64,000 bases of DNA, taken from an uncultured Desulfobulbaceae bacterium (GTDB lineage Bacteria > Desulfobacterota > Desulfobulbia > Desulfobulbales > Desulfobulbaceae). Below the pieces are notes generated by a model, which was given only the letters and a program-made list of their open reading frames with translations, ran no database searches and was not told where the DNA came from. Location: NCBI GenBank assembly GCA_947259225.1, contig CAMYLK010000004.1, positions 124,001 to 188,000 of the forward strand. The letters run 5' to 3'. Both the position numbers and the translations under genes were made by a program. This document shows, one piece after another, positions 37,304 to 45,703 of the stretch (position 1 is the stretch's first letter; every line of letters begins with the position of its first letter).

Positions 37304-38137
37304 ATGGACAGCAGGCAGGGTTTTGGGCCAAATACTTCATCTCTGATACGAAAACGCATATATGAGATTATTTTCGAGTCCGAAACACCTGCCGGTAAAT
37401 TCTTTGATATCCTTCTGATCATCGCCATAATTGTCAGTGTTGCTGTGGTTATGCTTGACAGTGTTCGTTCCATACGGGAGGATTGGCAGGTACTGCTGCG
37501 TATGGCTGAATGGTTTTTTACCCTGCTTTTTACAGTCGAGTATGGCGTACGGATTTACAGCGTAGACAAGCCCTCAAAATATATGCTTTCCTTTTTCGGG
37601 ATCGTTGATTTGCTGGCCATCATTCCGACCTATTTTTCTATATTCCTCCCTGCAACGGCATATCTGGTGGTCATCAGGGTTTTGCGAATTCTCAGGGTGT
37701 TCAGGATACTCAAACTTGGGGCTTATCTGGGTGAAGCGGATATTCTGATGCAGTCTCTCAAGGCCAGCCGTAAAAAGATTGAGGTCTTTCTTTTTGCAGT
37801 TATGATGCTGGTCATCATTTTCGGCTCCCTGATGTACCTGGTCGAAGGAGAGGGAAACGGTTTCACCTCCATACCCCGTTCCATCTACTGGGCAATCGTG
37901 ACACTGACAACCGTCGGATATGGTGATATTGCGCCACAGACAAACATCGGTCAGGTGCTGGCATCAGTTATCATGATCTGCGGCTACAGTATAATTGCCG
38001 TACCGACAGGGATAGTTTCTGCAGAAATGTTTCATGCTTCCGGAAAAAAACGGTATGCCCGGGTATGCAGTGAATGCGGGTCCCGCTTTCACGAGGAGGA
38101 CTCTTTGTATTGCAGGCACTGTGGAAATGAACTTTGA
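37304..38137 (+). CDS. Voltage-gated potassium channel with C-terminal zinc ribbon
   Basis: The 277-aa six-helix Kv-type channel has an S1-S4 sensor domain (about 30-150). S4 carries Arg at every third position in VIRVLRILRVFRILKLG. The pore loop has the K+ selectivity filter TLTTVGYGD near 205, then S6 (about 222-245). The end holds CSECG...CRHCG (about 257-274), a treble-Cys zinc ribbon. The zinc ribbon is an uncommon addition and may mediate assembly or sensing. A zinc-ribbon tail also rules out truncation of the C-terminus. Confidence 0.88.
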   Translation: MDSRQGFGPNTSSLIRKRIYEIIFESETPAGKFFDILLIIAIIVSVAVVMLDSVRSIREDWQVLLRMAEWFFTLLFTVEYGVRIYSVDKPSKYMLSFFGIVDLLAIIPTYFSIFLPATAYLVVIRVLRILRVFRILKLGAYLGEADILMQSLKASRKKIEVFLFAVMMLVIIFGSLMYLVEGEGNGFTSIPRSIYWAIVTLTTVGYGDIAPQTNIGQVLASVIMICGYSIIAVPTGIVSAEMFHASGKKRYARVCSECGSRFHEEDSLYCRHCGNEL

Positions 38138-38258
38138 CGGTTTTTCCCCTGAAGCGGTATAATTAAATTGACTGATAATTACATTCAAACATACCGCGTG
38201 TTAAAATGGCTATCCTGTCCGGCTCAGAAAATATCGGCAGGGAAGTGGTGGGAGAATC

Positions 38259-38639
38259 ATGGGTACCATAAAGAAACAGATTGATCAGGATAAGAACCTG
38301 ACGGTGTATACGGTTGAGGGAAAGGTGCTGAGTGATGAATATAAAAATGCAATTCATGAATTTTATGAGCAGGGGCCTGTCACCGCTAATGTTCTTTGGG
38401 ATTTGACAAAAGCGCAGCTGGATCACCTGGAATCGAGCGATGTGTTAATTATTTCACAGACACCGCGACCGTTTTTGAGTGCCCGGGAAGATGGCAAAAC
38501 AGCCATAATTGCTCCCACTGACCTTGCTTTTGGCCTTGCCCGAATGTATGAGTTCACGTCCAGTGAAGGGGAGATGCCCTTTGATACAAAAGTATTCCGT
38601 ACTGCTGATGAAGCCCTGCAATGGCTTTCGCCAGACTAG
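38259..38639 (+). CDS. SpoIIAA/STAS-like small protein
   Basis: The 126-aa soluble protein alternates beta strands and helices: LTVYTVEGKVLSDEYKNAIHEFYEQGP, then ANVLWDLTKAQLDHL, KTAIIAPTDLAFGLARMYEF and VFRTADEALQWL. This matches the SpoIIAA-like (STAS-related) fold of small bacterial proteins. No phosphorylatable serine can be assigned. GGGAG precedes the ATG. It lies 28 bp before the methyltransferase gene, so they may be co-transcribed. The cellular role is unknown. Confidence 0.6.
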   Translation: MGTIKKQIDQDKNLTVYTVEGKVLSDEYKNAIHEFYEQGPVTANVLWDLTKAQLDHLESSDVLIISQTPRPFLSAREDGKTAIIAPTDLAFGLARMYEFTSSEGEMPFDTKVFRTADEALQWLSPD

Positions 38640-38666
38640 GGCAACTTGTCATCAAGGGAGGGAGAT

Positions 38667-39659
38667 GTGAGTAAAGACTGGACAGTCGGCGATCTGCTTT
38701 CTACATCCACCGCGTACTGGAAAGGATGCGCCCTTCAGGCCGGTGTGAGACTGGGAGTTTTTTCCGTCATTCATGATAAGCGCCTGCATCTGACCGATGT
38801 AGCCCGTGCAATTGATGCGGATGAACGCGGAACCGAATACCTGCTCAACGCATTGTCAGCCATGGGGCTTCTGGAAAAAGATGATGCGCATTATTCTAAT
38901 TCGGCGGCGTCTCTGGAATTTCTTTCAAGAGACTCTCAGAAATACATGGGCCATATCATCCTGCATCACCACCATATCCTCGATGGCTGGGCCCAGCTTG
39001 ACCAGGCGGTGAAAACCGGCGCACCAATCCAGACGCGTTCGTACGGGGAAGAGGCTGAACGGGAAAGTTTTCTCATGGGAATGTTCAACCTGGCAATGGG
39101 GATTGCGCCCCAGATCGCTTCCCAGGTGGACCTTGCTGGTCGAAAGCACCTCCTTGACCTGGGAGGTGGCCCGGGAACCTATGCCATCCATTTCTGCAAG
39201 GCCAACCCTGAACTTTCAGCTGTTATTTTTGACCGCGCTACCACTGAACCCTTTGCCAGGAAAACAGTTGAGAAGTTCGATCTATCAGACCGTATAGATT
39301 TTGCTGGTGGTGATTTTAATGTCGATCCGATTGCCGGCGGCCCGTATGATACAGCCTGGCTTTCCCATATCCTGCACAGCAACGGCCCGGGCGAATGCCG
39401 GGAACTCATCAAGAAAACAGTTGATGCCATGCAACCGGGCGGTCTTATCATGATTCATGAGTTCATCCTTGAAAATACGAAAGACGCTCCGGAATTCGCC
39501 GCCCTGTTCTCCATGAACATGCTGATAAACAACCCGGCAGGCCGCTCCTATTCACAGCAGGAACTGGCTGATATGCTCGAAAGTGCGAAAGTAAAAAATA
39601 TTGCTATGCATCCCTTCCAGGGACCGAATGATTCAGCGATTATGTATGGAACAGTTTGA
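38667..39659 (+). CDS. SAM-dependent O-methyltransferase family protein
   Basis: Starting from GTG 38667, which follows GGGAGGGAG, the product has 330 aa. It has an N-terminal dimerisation winged helix (about 1-85, VARAIDADERGTEYLLNALSAMGLLEK) and a Rossmann methyltransferase domain with motif I HLLDLGGGPGTYAI near 158-171 and the acidic GGDFNVDP. It resembles acetylserotonin/hydroxyindole (COMT-like) O-methyltransferases; the substrate is unknown. An upstream TTG in frame lacks a ribosome site. Confidence 0.85.
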   Translation: MSKDWTVGDLLSTSTAYWKGCALQAGVRLGVFSVIHDKRLHLTDVARAIDADERGTEYLLNALSAMGLLEKDDAHYSNSAASLEFLSRDSQKYMGHIILHHHHILDGWAQLDQAVKTGAPIQTRSYGEEAERESFLMGMFNLAMGIAPQIASQVDLAGRKHLLDLGGGPGTYAIHFCKANPELSAVIFDRATTEPFARKTVEKFDLSDRIDFAGGDFNVDPIAGGPYDTAWLSHILHSNGPGECRELIKKTVDAMQPGGLIMIHEFILENTKDAPEFAALFSMNMLINNPAGRSYSQQELADMLESAKVKNIAMHPFQGPNDSAIMYGTV

Positions 39660-39683
39660 CAAGGGCCGTATACTTCTTATAGC
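39656..39683 (+). promoter_or_regulatory. Candidate selD promoter
   Basis: TTGACA (39656-39661), overlapping the stop codon of the methyltransferase gene, is followed after 16 nt by TATAGC (39678-39683). It lies about 65 bp before the selD start. Confidence 0.35.
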
Positions 39684-39747
39684 TGTTTTCTATGATTGTT
39701 ATATTTATTATTAGCTTTCCCGATAAAATAAACGGTGAGAGAATATC

Positions 39748-40803
39748 ATGGTAAAATTTTTCAAGAAAAAAACCCTTACAGGCCTAGCCCGCACCTGCGG
39801 CTGAGCAGCGAAAATTGGTCCGACGGATCTGTCGGACGCGCTTGAGGGACTTACGCCTCCGGATGACCCGAATTTACTGGTGGGCATCGAGACATCGGAT
39901 GACGCGGCGGTATACCGCCTGTCAGATGATATTGCCATGATCAATACCGTGGATTTTATCACTCCCCCGGTTGATGATCCCTACTGGTTCGGGCAGATTT
40001 CAGCGGCCAACTCCATCTCTGATGTCTATTCAATGGGTGGGATTCCTCTTACTGCCCTGAACGTGGTCATGTTCCCGTCAAAACATCTCGACATGGGTTA
40101 CCTTAAAGAGATCCTTAAAGGAGGACATGATAAGGTGGTTGAGGCTGGTGCCTGCCTGGTGGGTGGACATACGGTGGATGACGAGGAGCCCAAGTACGGT
40201 CTCTGCGTGAACGGCAAGGTGCATCCTGACCGCGTTATTACCAATGCCGGTTCAAAACCCGGTGACGCTCTTATACTCACCAAGCCGCTTGGATCAGGTG
40301 TCCTGTTTAACGCTGTCCGCTCGGGTAAATTTCCATATCCGGAACTTGAACGTGATATCCTGCCATCACTGGCAGGCTTGAATGGTCCGGCCATGGCTCA
40401 AGCACTCAATTTTGACTTGCATGCCTGTACCGACATCACCGGTTTTGGTATTCTCGGGCATCTGCTTGAAGTGGCTCATGGCAGTGATGCAAGGGTCGTG
40501 GTGAAGCACAGTGATTTGCCGTTTTACCCCGGGGCTCTTGACATGTATAAAAAAGGGGAGACAACTGGAAGCAATAAAGCAAACCGCGCGATGGTTGCAA
40601 AGCATAATCTGGAGATACATGCATCCCTCTCTGCGACAGAGGATGAGTTGCTCTATGATCCCCAGACATCAGGTGGTCTGTTACTTTCGGTCCCGGAAGC
40701 CCAGTCGATAGACCTGCTTGCAGCTCTCCATGCTTCAGGGGTTGCGTCGGCAGTTCGCATAGGTGGAGTGACCGATGAGCCGGTTGGGATTGTGGTCGAG
40801 TAA
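39748..40803 (+). CDS. selD: Selenide, water dikinase SelD, selenocysteine-containing
   Basis: This enzyme makes selenophosphate from selenide and ATP, the selenium donor for Sec-tRNA. A normal annotation starting at 39880 would lose the N-terminus. From ATG 39748 the frame reads MVKFFKKKTLTGLARTCG, then UGA (39802-39804), then AAKIGPTDLSDAL, and continues unbroken for 351 residues. The UGA falls at the catalytic Cys/Sec position (x-G-C/U-x-x-K), so it encodes selenocysteine. Further motifs are DDAAVYRL and TVDFITPPVDDPYWFGQISAANSISD-type sequence, VGGHTVDDEEPKYGL and PQTSGGLLLSV. A hairpin follows the UGA. Confidence 0.93.
39802..39837 (+). promoter_or_regulatory. Sec UGA codon with bacterial SECIS hairpin
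   Basis: GTCCGAC (39818-39824) and GTCGGAC (39831-39837) form a perfect 7-bp stem with the 6-nt loop GGATCT, 13 nt after the UGA (39802-39804). Bacterial SECIS elements are hairpins right after the UGA whose apical loop binds SelB; the E. coli fdhF loop AGGUCU is similar to this one. Confidence 0.85.
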
Positions 40804-40974
40804 TCGCTTTTTAACCTTATAACACTTTTGTAAACCTTGAGGTTCATGGAGTTAGGGTTGTATTTTTCAATCCTTATTGATAGAATATTTCTATTCTGTT
40901 TAATTTTTCCATTGGTATTGTCGATGAGTAGTTTCTATAAATGACTTTGTATACTTGAGAGTTCTTTTCAAAAA

Positions 40975-41754
40975 ATGGATCTTTATATACTCATCGCCAT
41001 ACTTGGTATTATAACAGGCTTTCTTTCAGGTTTATTGGGAATCGGCGGCGGCATCATTATGGCGCCGTTACTCCTCTATCTTCCGCCAATGTTTGGTTTT
41101 GCTCCATTGACTATGCAGACAGTTGCAGGGCTCACAATAGTCCAGGGTCTGGTAGCCTGTATTTCGGGAGGATTAACACACAGAAAGTTCCAATTTCAGT
41201 CAGGTCATCTTGTGGGGTGGATGGGCATTACCTTGTTCATTGCTTCCTTCATCGGAGGCATAAGTTCCAGGATAACTGCCAATGAACTGCTCCTCATGAT
41301 TTTTGCCGTCATGGCTTTTGCCGCCTCGATCCTCATCCTTCTCCCGACAGGAAAGGAAGAGGAATATCCTGACATATCGCAATTTACCTTTAGTCGGTTT
41401 CGGGCAGTGTCAATTTCAGGAGCAATGGGGTTTTTAGGAGGCCTGGTCGGCCAGGGTGGTTCATTTATTCTGATTCCGCTTATGACCTCGTATATGAAGG
41501 TCCCTACAAGAATTGCCATTGGCAGCAACCTGGCAATTGTCTTTCTTGCCACTTTTGCCGCTTTCCTGGGTAAGGCTATCACCTTTCAGATAGAGTGGAC
41601 GCTTGCCTTGCCCATCGTGCTGACGGTCATACCGGGAGCTTACATTGGAGCACACATCAGCCGGAAACTACCGGTTGGTGATCTCAGGGTAATACTTGCT
41701 GTATGTATTGCTATTGCCGCGTTACGAGTAGGATTTTCAGTGTTTGGATATTAG
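40975..41754 (+). CDS. TauE/SafE (TSUP) family membrane transporter
   Basis: The 259-aa protein has about eight transmembrane helices and the two family repeats: GFLSGLLGIGGGIIMAPLLLY near residue 15 and GFLGGLVGQGGSFILIPLM near 150, each with the G-x-G-G-G motif. TSUP proteins export sulfite, sulfoacetate or other sulfur/organic anions. The role here is open. No Shine-Dalgarno is apparent before the ATG. The 170-bp gap from selD holds no gene. Confidence 0.9.
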   Translation: MDLYILIAILGIITGFLSGLLGIGGGIIMAPLLLYLPPMFGFAPLTMQTVAGLTIVQGLVACISGGLTHRKFQFQSGHLVGWMGITLFIASFIGGISSRITANELLLMIFAVMAFAASILILLPTGKEEEYPDISQFTFSRFRAVSISGAMGFLGGLVGQGGSFILIPLMTSYMKVPTRIAIGSNLAIVFLATFAAFLGKAITFQIEWTLALPIVLTVIPGAYIGAHISRKLPVGDLRVILAVCIAIAALRVGFSVFGY

Positions 41755-41760
41755 ATAAGT

Positions 41761-42051
41761 TTAAGAATTTAAAAAGGAAAGGCAAATGAGGTTGAAAAAC
41801 AATTTTACCTGTCTCTTCTTTGGATTCATCATTTTTACTCCAACAACTGTTTCAACCAGTCCTGCAAAAAAAACCGGCCAACCCTCCATTATGTGAAGTT
41901 GTTCTGCTGTACGAACTTTGCCGTAAATTTCCTGCACAAAAATATGCTTAATACCCGTTACGGTTAGAATGGCACCTGCAAGGAACCAGCCAAAGGCTGA
42001 TATATCATTGTTCCATTTTGTTATTGCTACGTTTATGCCAGGTTGCTGATA
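41761..42051 (-). pseudogene. Remnant of a small membrane protein (start lost)
   Basis: An open minus-strand frame of 96 codons lies between two TAA codons without an ATG/GTG/TTG near its beginning. It reads INVAITKWNNDISAFGWFLAGAI..., LTVTGIKHIFVQEIYGKVRTAEQ..., EGWPVFFAGLVETVVGVKMM. Two hydrophobic helices with a charged loop look like a real protein. The only ATG (...IMEGW) would leave a 40-residue tail. On the plus strand a 36-codon ORF (41786, MRLKNNFTCLFFGF) overlaps and looks less protein-like. The rest of 41755-42115 shows nothing. Confidence 0.35.
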
Positions 42052-42115
42052 TTATTAATAAATGAGCTCCTTGATTTCCGCATGTATGTAATAATTCATT
42101 ATATCACTCTATATA

Positions 42116-42799
42116 TTAATATTCGGTATTTTCCCTGATCCAACTGACAATATTCCGGTAGCGTTCCTCCGACAGGACAGTTGCCGCAGCAAAGGCGGTT
42201 AGATTGTAATGGGCAGAAAACCAGATTTCTTTCCTGGTAAGCGGCGGAAAGCAAAGAAAGATATCGTATGGATCGTATTGAAAATTTTCATGAGCCCCGA
42301 TGTTCAACGCTTTTAGCCGTAGCAGGTGGTAGGGGGAGCTTACCAGACCTGCCGAGCGGAAGTCTCTCTGCCGCATAATCTCCTGAATATTCTCCAGGTT
42401 GGATAGAGTGTCCCGGGAAGAGTCCTCGACAATAATGGTATCGTCCGGGATTCCTTTTTTACGTAAATAATCCGCCATCAAAGCCGCCCCATTGATTTCG
42501 GGGTCGGGCCTGCTGCCGCCAGCAACAATCAGGGCCTTGGCTTTGTTGTTCTGCAGAAGTGACAGGCCGTAATGAATGCGTCTTTTGGTCTCGTTGCTGA
42601 TGCCGGTCTTGGGTTCATTGAAATCATGAAAAAGTATTGCGGCAACATCAACAGGAAGGCGCAATGGTTCAAATTGGATCTGATAGAGAAGTTTCACCGG
42701 CAGAAGAAAAAATATTGCCAGGTCCAGGGCAACGAACAGAACAAGAAAAATTGCTGTTCTGGATGCCCATCGAAGGAAGAATGAGTTCTGCAGGGCCAT
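42116..42799 (-). CDS. YdcF/SanA-type DUF218 membrane protein
   Basis: The 227-aa protein has one N-terminal transmembrane helix (about 14-36) and a DUF218 domain (about 50-205). Motifs include AAILFHDFN, KALIVAGGSRPDPEINGAALMADYLRKKGIPDDTIIVEDSSRDTLSNLENI and the late GLVSSPYHLLRLKAL. The family (ElyC, SanA, YdcF) acts in the envelope, with roles in polysaccharide or peptidoglycan precursor balance and vancomycin sensitivity. It is last of three minus-strand genes that may be one operon with the radical SAM gene. Confidence 0.85.
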   Translation of the reverse strand: MALQNSFFLRWASRTAIFLVLFVALDLAIFFLLPVKLLYQIQFEPLRLPVDVAAILFHDFNEPKTGISNETKRRIHYGLSLLQNNKAKALIVAGGSRPDPEINGAALMADYLRKKGIPDDTIIVEDSSRDTLSNLENIQEIMRQRDFRSAGLVSSPYHLLRLKALNIGAHENFQYDPYDIFLCFPPLTRKEIWFSAHYNLTAFAAATVLSEERYRNIVSWIRENTEY

Positions 42800-42889
42800 A
42801 CGTGAAAGGTAAGTGTTAAATGTTTCTATAAGGTGCTGGTTATGTTGTCTCGTCTGTCAGCTATTTACCCAGAGGGGTGAGGCTGCAGC

Positions 42890-43444
42890 TCATTGTCCTT
42901 CGGTTTCCCGGTATCGGGCTTCTCTTGCCGGCAGATCTTCCCTGTACAGGTATGAACAGAACCTGAAAAATTCATCTTCGGGATATTCCTCCCTGCTATG
43001 CTCTTTGAAAAAGGCAGACAGACTGTTACGTGCTTTTTCATAATCACCGAGTTCGATATGGCTAACAGCCCGGTAATAAATAAGCCGGGGTGACTGGCCA
43101 TACTTTTTTTCAACATCACGGAGGCCGGACAGAAATGCTGTGTATTGCTTTTTTTCTTTGAGGGGCATCAGTTTCGTAATTTCACCATCCGTGATTGCAA
43201 CAGGGTCCAGCTCCAGCTCCGATAGGCCGTAAAGAACATTAACGGTTCCGTTTCCCAGCCTGTTCAGCGCAAACCATATCACCACACTTGCCGGCAGGGC
43301 AACCAAGGCGGCAAGCAGAACAGCTCTAGCCATGGATCCTGATGTAAACAGAATAAGAATAAAAAGGGCAGCAAAGACAAAGACAAAGATCCTGGCAAGC
43401 TGCGGAATTAATTCTGCCAGGTAATCACGTTGCAACTTGCCCAT
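42890..43444 (-). CDS. Membrane protein with TPR-like tail
   Basis: The 184-aa protein has two adjacent transmembrane helices (about 16-36 and 41-60) and a cytosolic helical tail with YYRAVSHIELGDYEKARNSLSAFFKEHS, a tetratricopeptide-type pair. It is uncharacterised; TPR tails commonly bind partner proteins. It starts 57 bp after the radical SAM gene and 90 bp before the DUF218 gene on the same strand, so these may function together. Confidence 0.65.
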   Translation of the reverse strand: MGKLQRDYLAELIPQLARIFVFVFAALFILILFTSGSMARAVLLAALVALPASVVIWFALNRLGNGTVNVLYGLSELELDPVAITDGEITKLMPLKEKKQYTAFLSGLRDVEKKYGQSPRLIYYRAVSHIELGDYEKARNSLSAFFKEHSREEYPEDEFFRFCSYLYREDLPAREARYRETEGQ

Positions 43445-43501
43445 TTCATGAGGCCTGTATTGTTGTCATCCGATTTGCCGGAAAGCCGGGGACCTTATAT
43501 A

Positions 43502-45100
43502 TTACGGTTCAGCTATAAAACAACATGGATCACGATCTGCGGCGAGGTCAAGACCCTTGCTGTCAATGACCGCGAGGCAGCCGCCGCAGACATGCCTGAT
43601 CCGGCACCCCCGGCAGGATGACGGTCCGGTACGATACCGTACAGCCTCTGCTGAATCATAAATTTCACCAAGTGTCTGATCGTGGATATTGCCGATGGGT
43701 GAAGGAAATTTGCGGCAGGCGTCTACCTCGCCGTCGGGAAGTAGTGCTACAAAGTTAAAAGCTGCTCCACAGCCGAATCCCGCACATCCACCAAACAGAT
43801 CTTTGTCCTCCTCCAGCCTGATTATGTTAATCAGGTTGTCCTTTAAAGCCATGACCGGATTATCATGCTCTGCTTCCAGGTAGGTTCGGAGAAAAGTCTC
43901 ATACTCCTCTTTGTCCGGTGTCAACAACTGTGCCCCTTCACCTACCATGGAAAGGCGGTTAAAGGTGAAAAGGTCGACTTTGTCCCGAAGCAGTTCTGCC
44001 AGTGGCAGGACCTGGCCCATGTTTTCGCGGGTGAGGGTAAGCATGACCATGGAATAAATATCTGCTGCCTTCAGGTCGTCAAGAAAATGCATGACCCTGT
44101 CAAAATAGCCTGCACCTCTGATATAATCGTTATGTTCCTTTAAACCCTCCAGGCTTACCTGGTAAAATTCGGGTTTTTGAGTGGCGCAGATTTCTGTCAG
44201 TTTTTCAGGGGTCGTTGCATTGCCGAGAATAGCGGTCATGAAACCACGGTCAGCCGCAGCCTTGTAGATATCTAAAAAAAGGGGGTGCATAAGAGGGTTC
44301 CCGCCGGTAAACGATATTTGTCCGAAGACATGGCGGTCCTGGCAAAAGTCATAGAATTGGTCCAGGACGTCCCAGGCTTCTTCAATGGTTACGGTTGCCC
44401 TGGTGCTGCGGTCGTAACAGTGTTTACAGTTGAGGTCACAGGTCTGGGTAATATGCCACTGCAGGGTGAAGACTTTCGAGGTCAGGTATTTTTCAGGGAT
44501 ATTTCGGTCCACCGCAAAAAGAGACTTGTCCCTGTTGAGAGTGGAGGATGGCTTGAGGAGAATCCCCATGCGGACAGCCCTGGACAGAGATCCGTCAAGG
44601 TCGGCCAGTGTCACCTGTTGCTGGCGGGCGATCTCGCGCTTGTCCAGCTTTTCGACAACGATCTTGAGGGCAAGAAGCTCGTCCGGCTCGGCGGAACGTA
44701 CTGTGGGAGTGTCCTGCTCCGTCTGCTGCCAGATAAGAACAAAGTCCTCTCCCTGTTCCGGTTCAAATTGTATTATTTCTTTGTTTTGGATGAGTTCCGG
44801 AAGATTTTTCCAGCTCACTTGTATAAGGGAAAGAGAGGGGTTGACACACAGTTCATCTGGTTGAGATGTAAATGTCTCCTTGCGGGAAGCAGTATCATAA
44901 ATACAGGCTTCAATTTGGGCGAGGTCCGCAATATACAAAGGGAGCATATATTGACGCCATTTCTGATTGAAGAAATCTGCGAGCCGATCCGGGGCGAAAT
45001 TTGGCGGAAGCTCCTCGGTTACCATCTGCCATTTTTTCGGTTCAAGGATTCGATGACAGGTGGGATATATTTCCGCGAGATGCTCTTTTGCTATGGTCAT
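43502..45100 (-). CDS. Radical SAM/SPASM peptide maturase, possibly SbtM-type
   Basis: The 532-aa protein has a long N-terminal domain (about 1-190, with YPTCHRILEPKKW and LADLAQIEACIYD) before the radical SAM domain. The [4Fe-4S] Cys triad is in TQTCDLNCKHCYDRS (about 223-231). A C-terminal SPASM domain has many Cys (FGGCAGFGCGAAF, EVDACRKF, SSCRGCRIRHVCGGC, RDPCCF). N-terminal extension plus SPASM matches, from memory, maturases of thio(seleno)oxazole/selenobiotic peptides (SbtM, TIGR04082). No precursor peptide was found nearby. The general radical SAM/SPASM call is firm; the SbtM assignment is tentative. Confidence 0.75.
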   Translation of the reverse strand: MTIAKEHLAEIYPTCHRILEPKKWQMVTEELPPNFAPDRLADFFNQKWRQYMLPLYIADLAQIEACIYDTASRKETFTSQPDELCVNPSLSLIQVSWKNLPELIQNKEIIQFEPEQGEDFVLIWQQTEQDTPTVRSAEPDELLALKIVVEKLDKREIARQQQVTLADLDGSLSRAVRMGILLKPSSTLNRDKSLFAVDRNIPEKYLTSKVFTLQWHITQTCDLNCKHCYDRSTRATVTIEEAWDVLDQFYDFCQDRHVFGQISFTGGNPLMHPLFLDIYKAAADRGFMTAILGNATTPEKLTEICATQKPEFYQVSLEGLKEHNDYIRGAGYFDRVMHFLDDLKAADIYSMVMLTLTRENMGQVLPLAELLRDKVDLFTFNRLSMVGEGAQLLTPDKEEYETFLRTYLEAEHDNPVMALKDNLINIIRLEEDKDLFGGCAGFGCGAAFNFVALLPDGEVDACRKFPSPIGNIHDQTLGEIYDSAEAVRYRTGPSSCRGCRIRHVCGGCLAVIDSKGLDLAADRDPCCFIAEP

Positions 45101-45307
45101 GTAAACGATATTATCCTATTCGTAAGAGAAATTCGAGTGACTTCATGAAATTGTTTTTAATACCAGGGTAGTATGCTCTGAAGTTGAAGAAAATTAAGGC
45201 TACTCACAAAATTGGCGCAGTATAAAAATATGTATGAAAAAAGGTTGTGATGGTGTCTAATCCTGGCAGGTTTCTGTAATATGTTAACCTGATCCGTTTA
45301 TGAAGAA

Positions 45308-45703
45308 ATGAACTGCCCTAAATGTGACTCAGAAATGGAGATTGTCCTGATCAGCGGGATTGAAATTGACCGCTGCGTCCGCTGTAAGGGCATATGGTTT
45401 GACCAGCAGGAACAGAGCCGGCTCAAGGAAGCAAAAGGAGCACATAAAGCTGATACAGGTCACCAGGCAATAGGTGAGTACTACAATACAATTCGTGATA
45501 TTCAATGTCCCAGGTGCAAAGTTCCCATGGGGAAAGTGGAGATGAAAAGGGGGAGAATACCCATTCTCTATGAAACATGTGAAAAATGCCATGGTTCCTA
45601 TTTTGACGCGGGCGAGTTCCGGGACTTTGCTGAGCCTACAATCGCTGAGTTTGTCGCTGATTTATTTTCCAGAATAAAAAGTCGGTTCGCAGGTGGAAAA
45701 TGA
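45308..45703 (+). CDS. Double zinc-ribbon protein (zf-TFIIB type)
   Basis: The 131-aa protein has two zf-TFIIB modules: CPKCDSEME...CVRCKGIWFDQQE (about 3-37) and CPRCKVPMG...CEKCHGSYFDAGEFRDF (about 64-108). Each ends in the C-x-x-C-x-G-x-(W/Y)-F-D signature of this family. These small proteins are found widely but lack a settled function. Its stop overlaps the start of the downstream permease gene (ATGA), so the two are coupled. Confidence 0.85.
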   Translation: MNCPKCDSEMEIVLISGIEIDRCVRCKGIWFDQQEQSRLKEAKGAHKADTGHQAIGEYYNTIRDIQCPRCKVPMGKVEMKRGRIPILYETCEKCHGSYFDAGEFRDFAEPTIAEFVADLFSRIKSRFAGGK

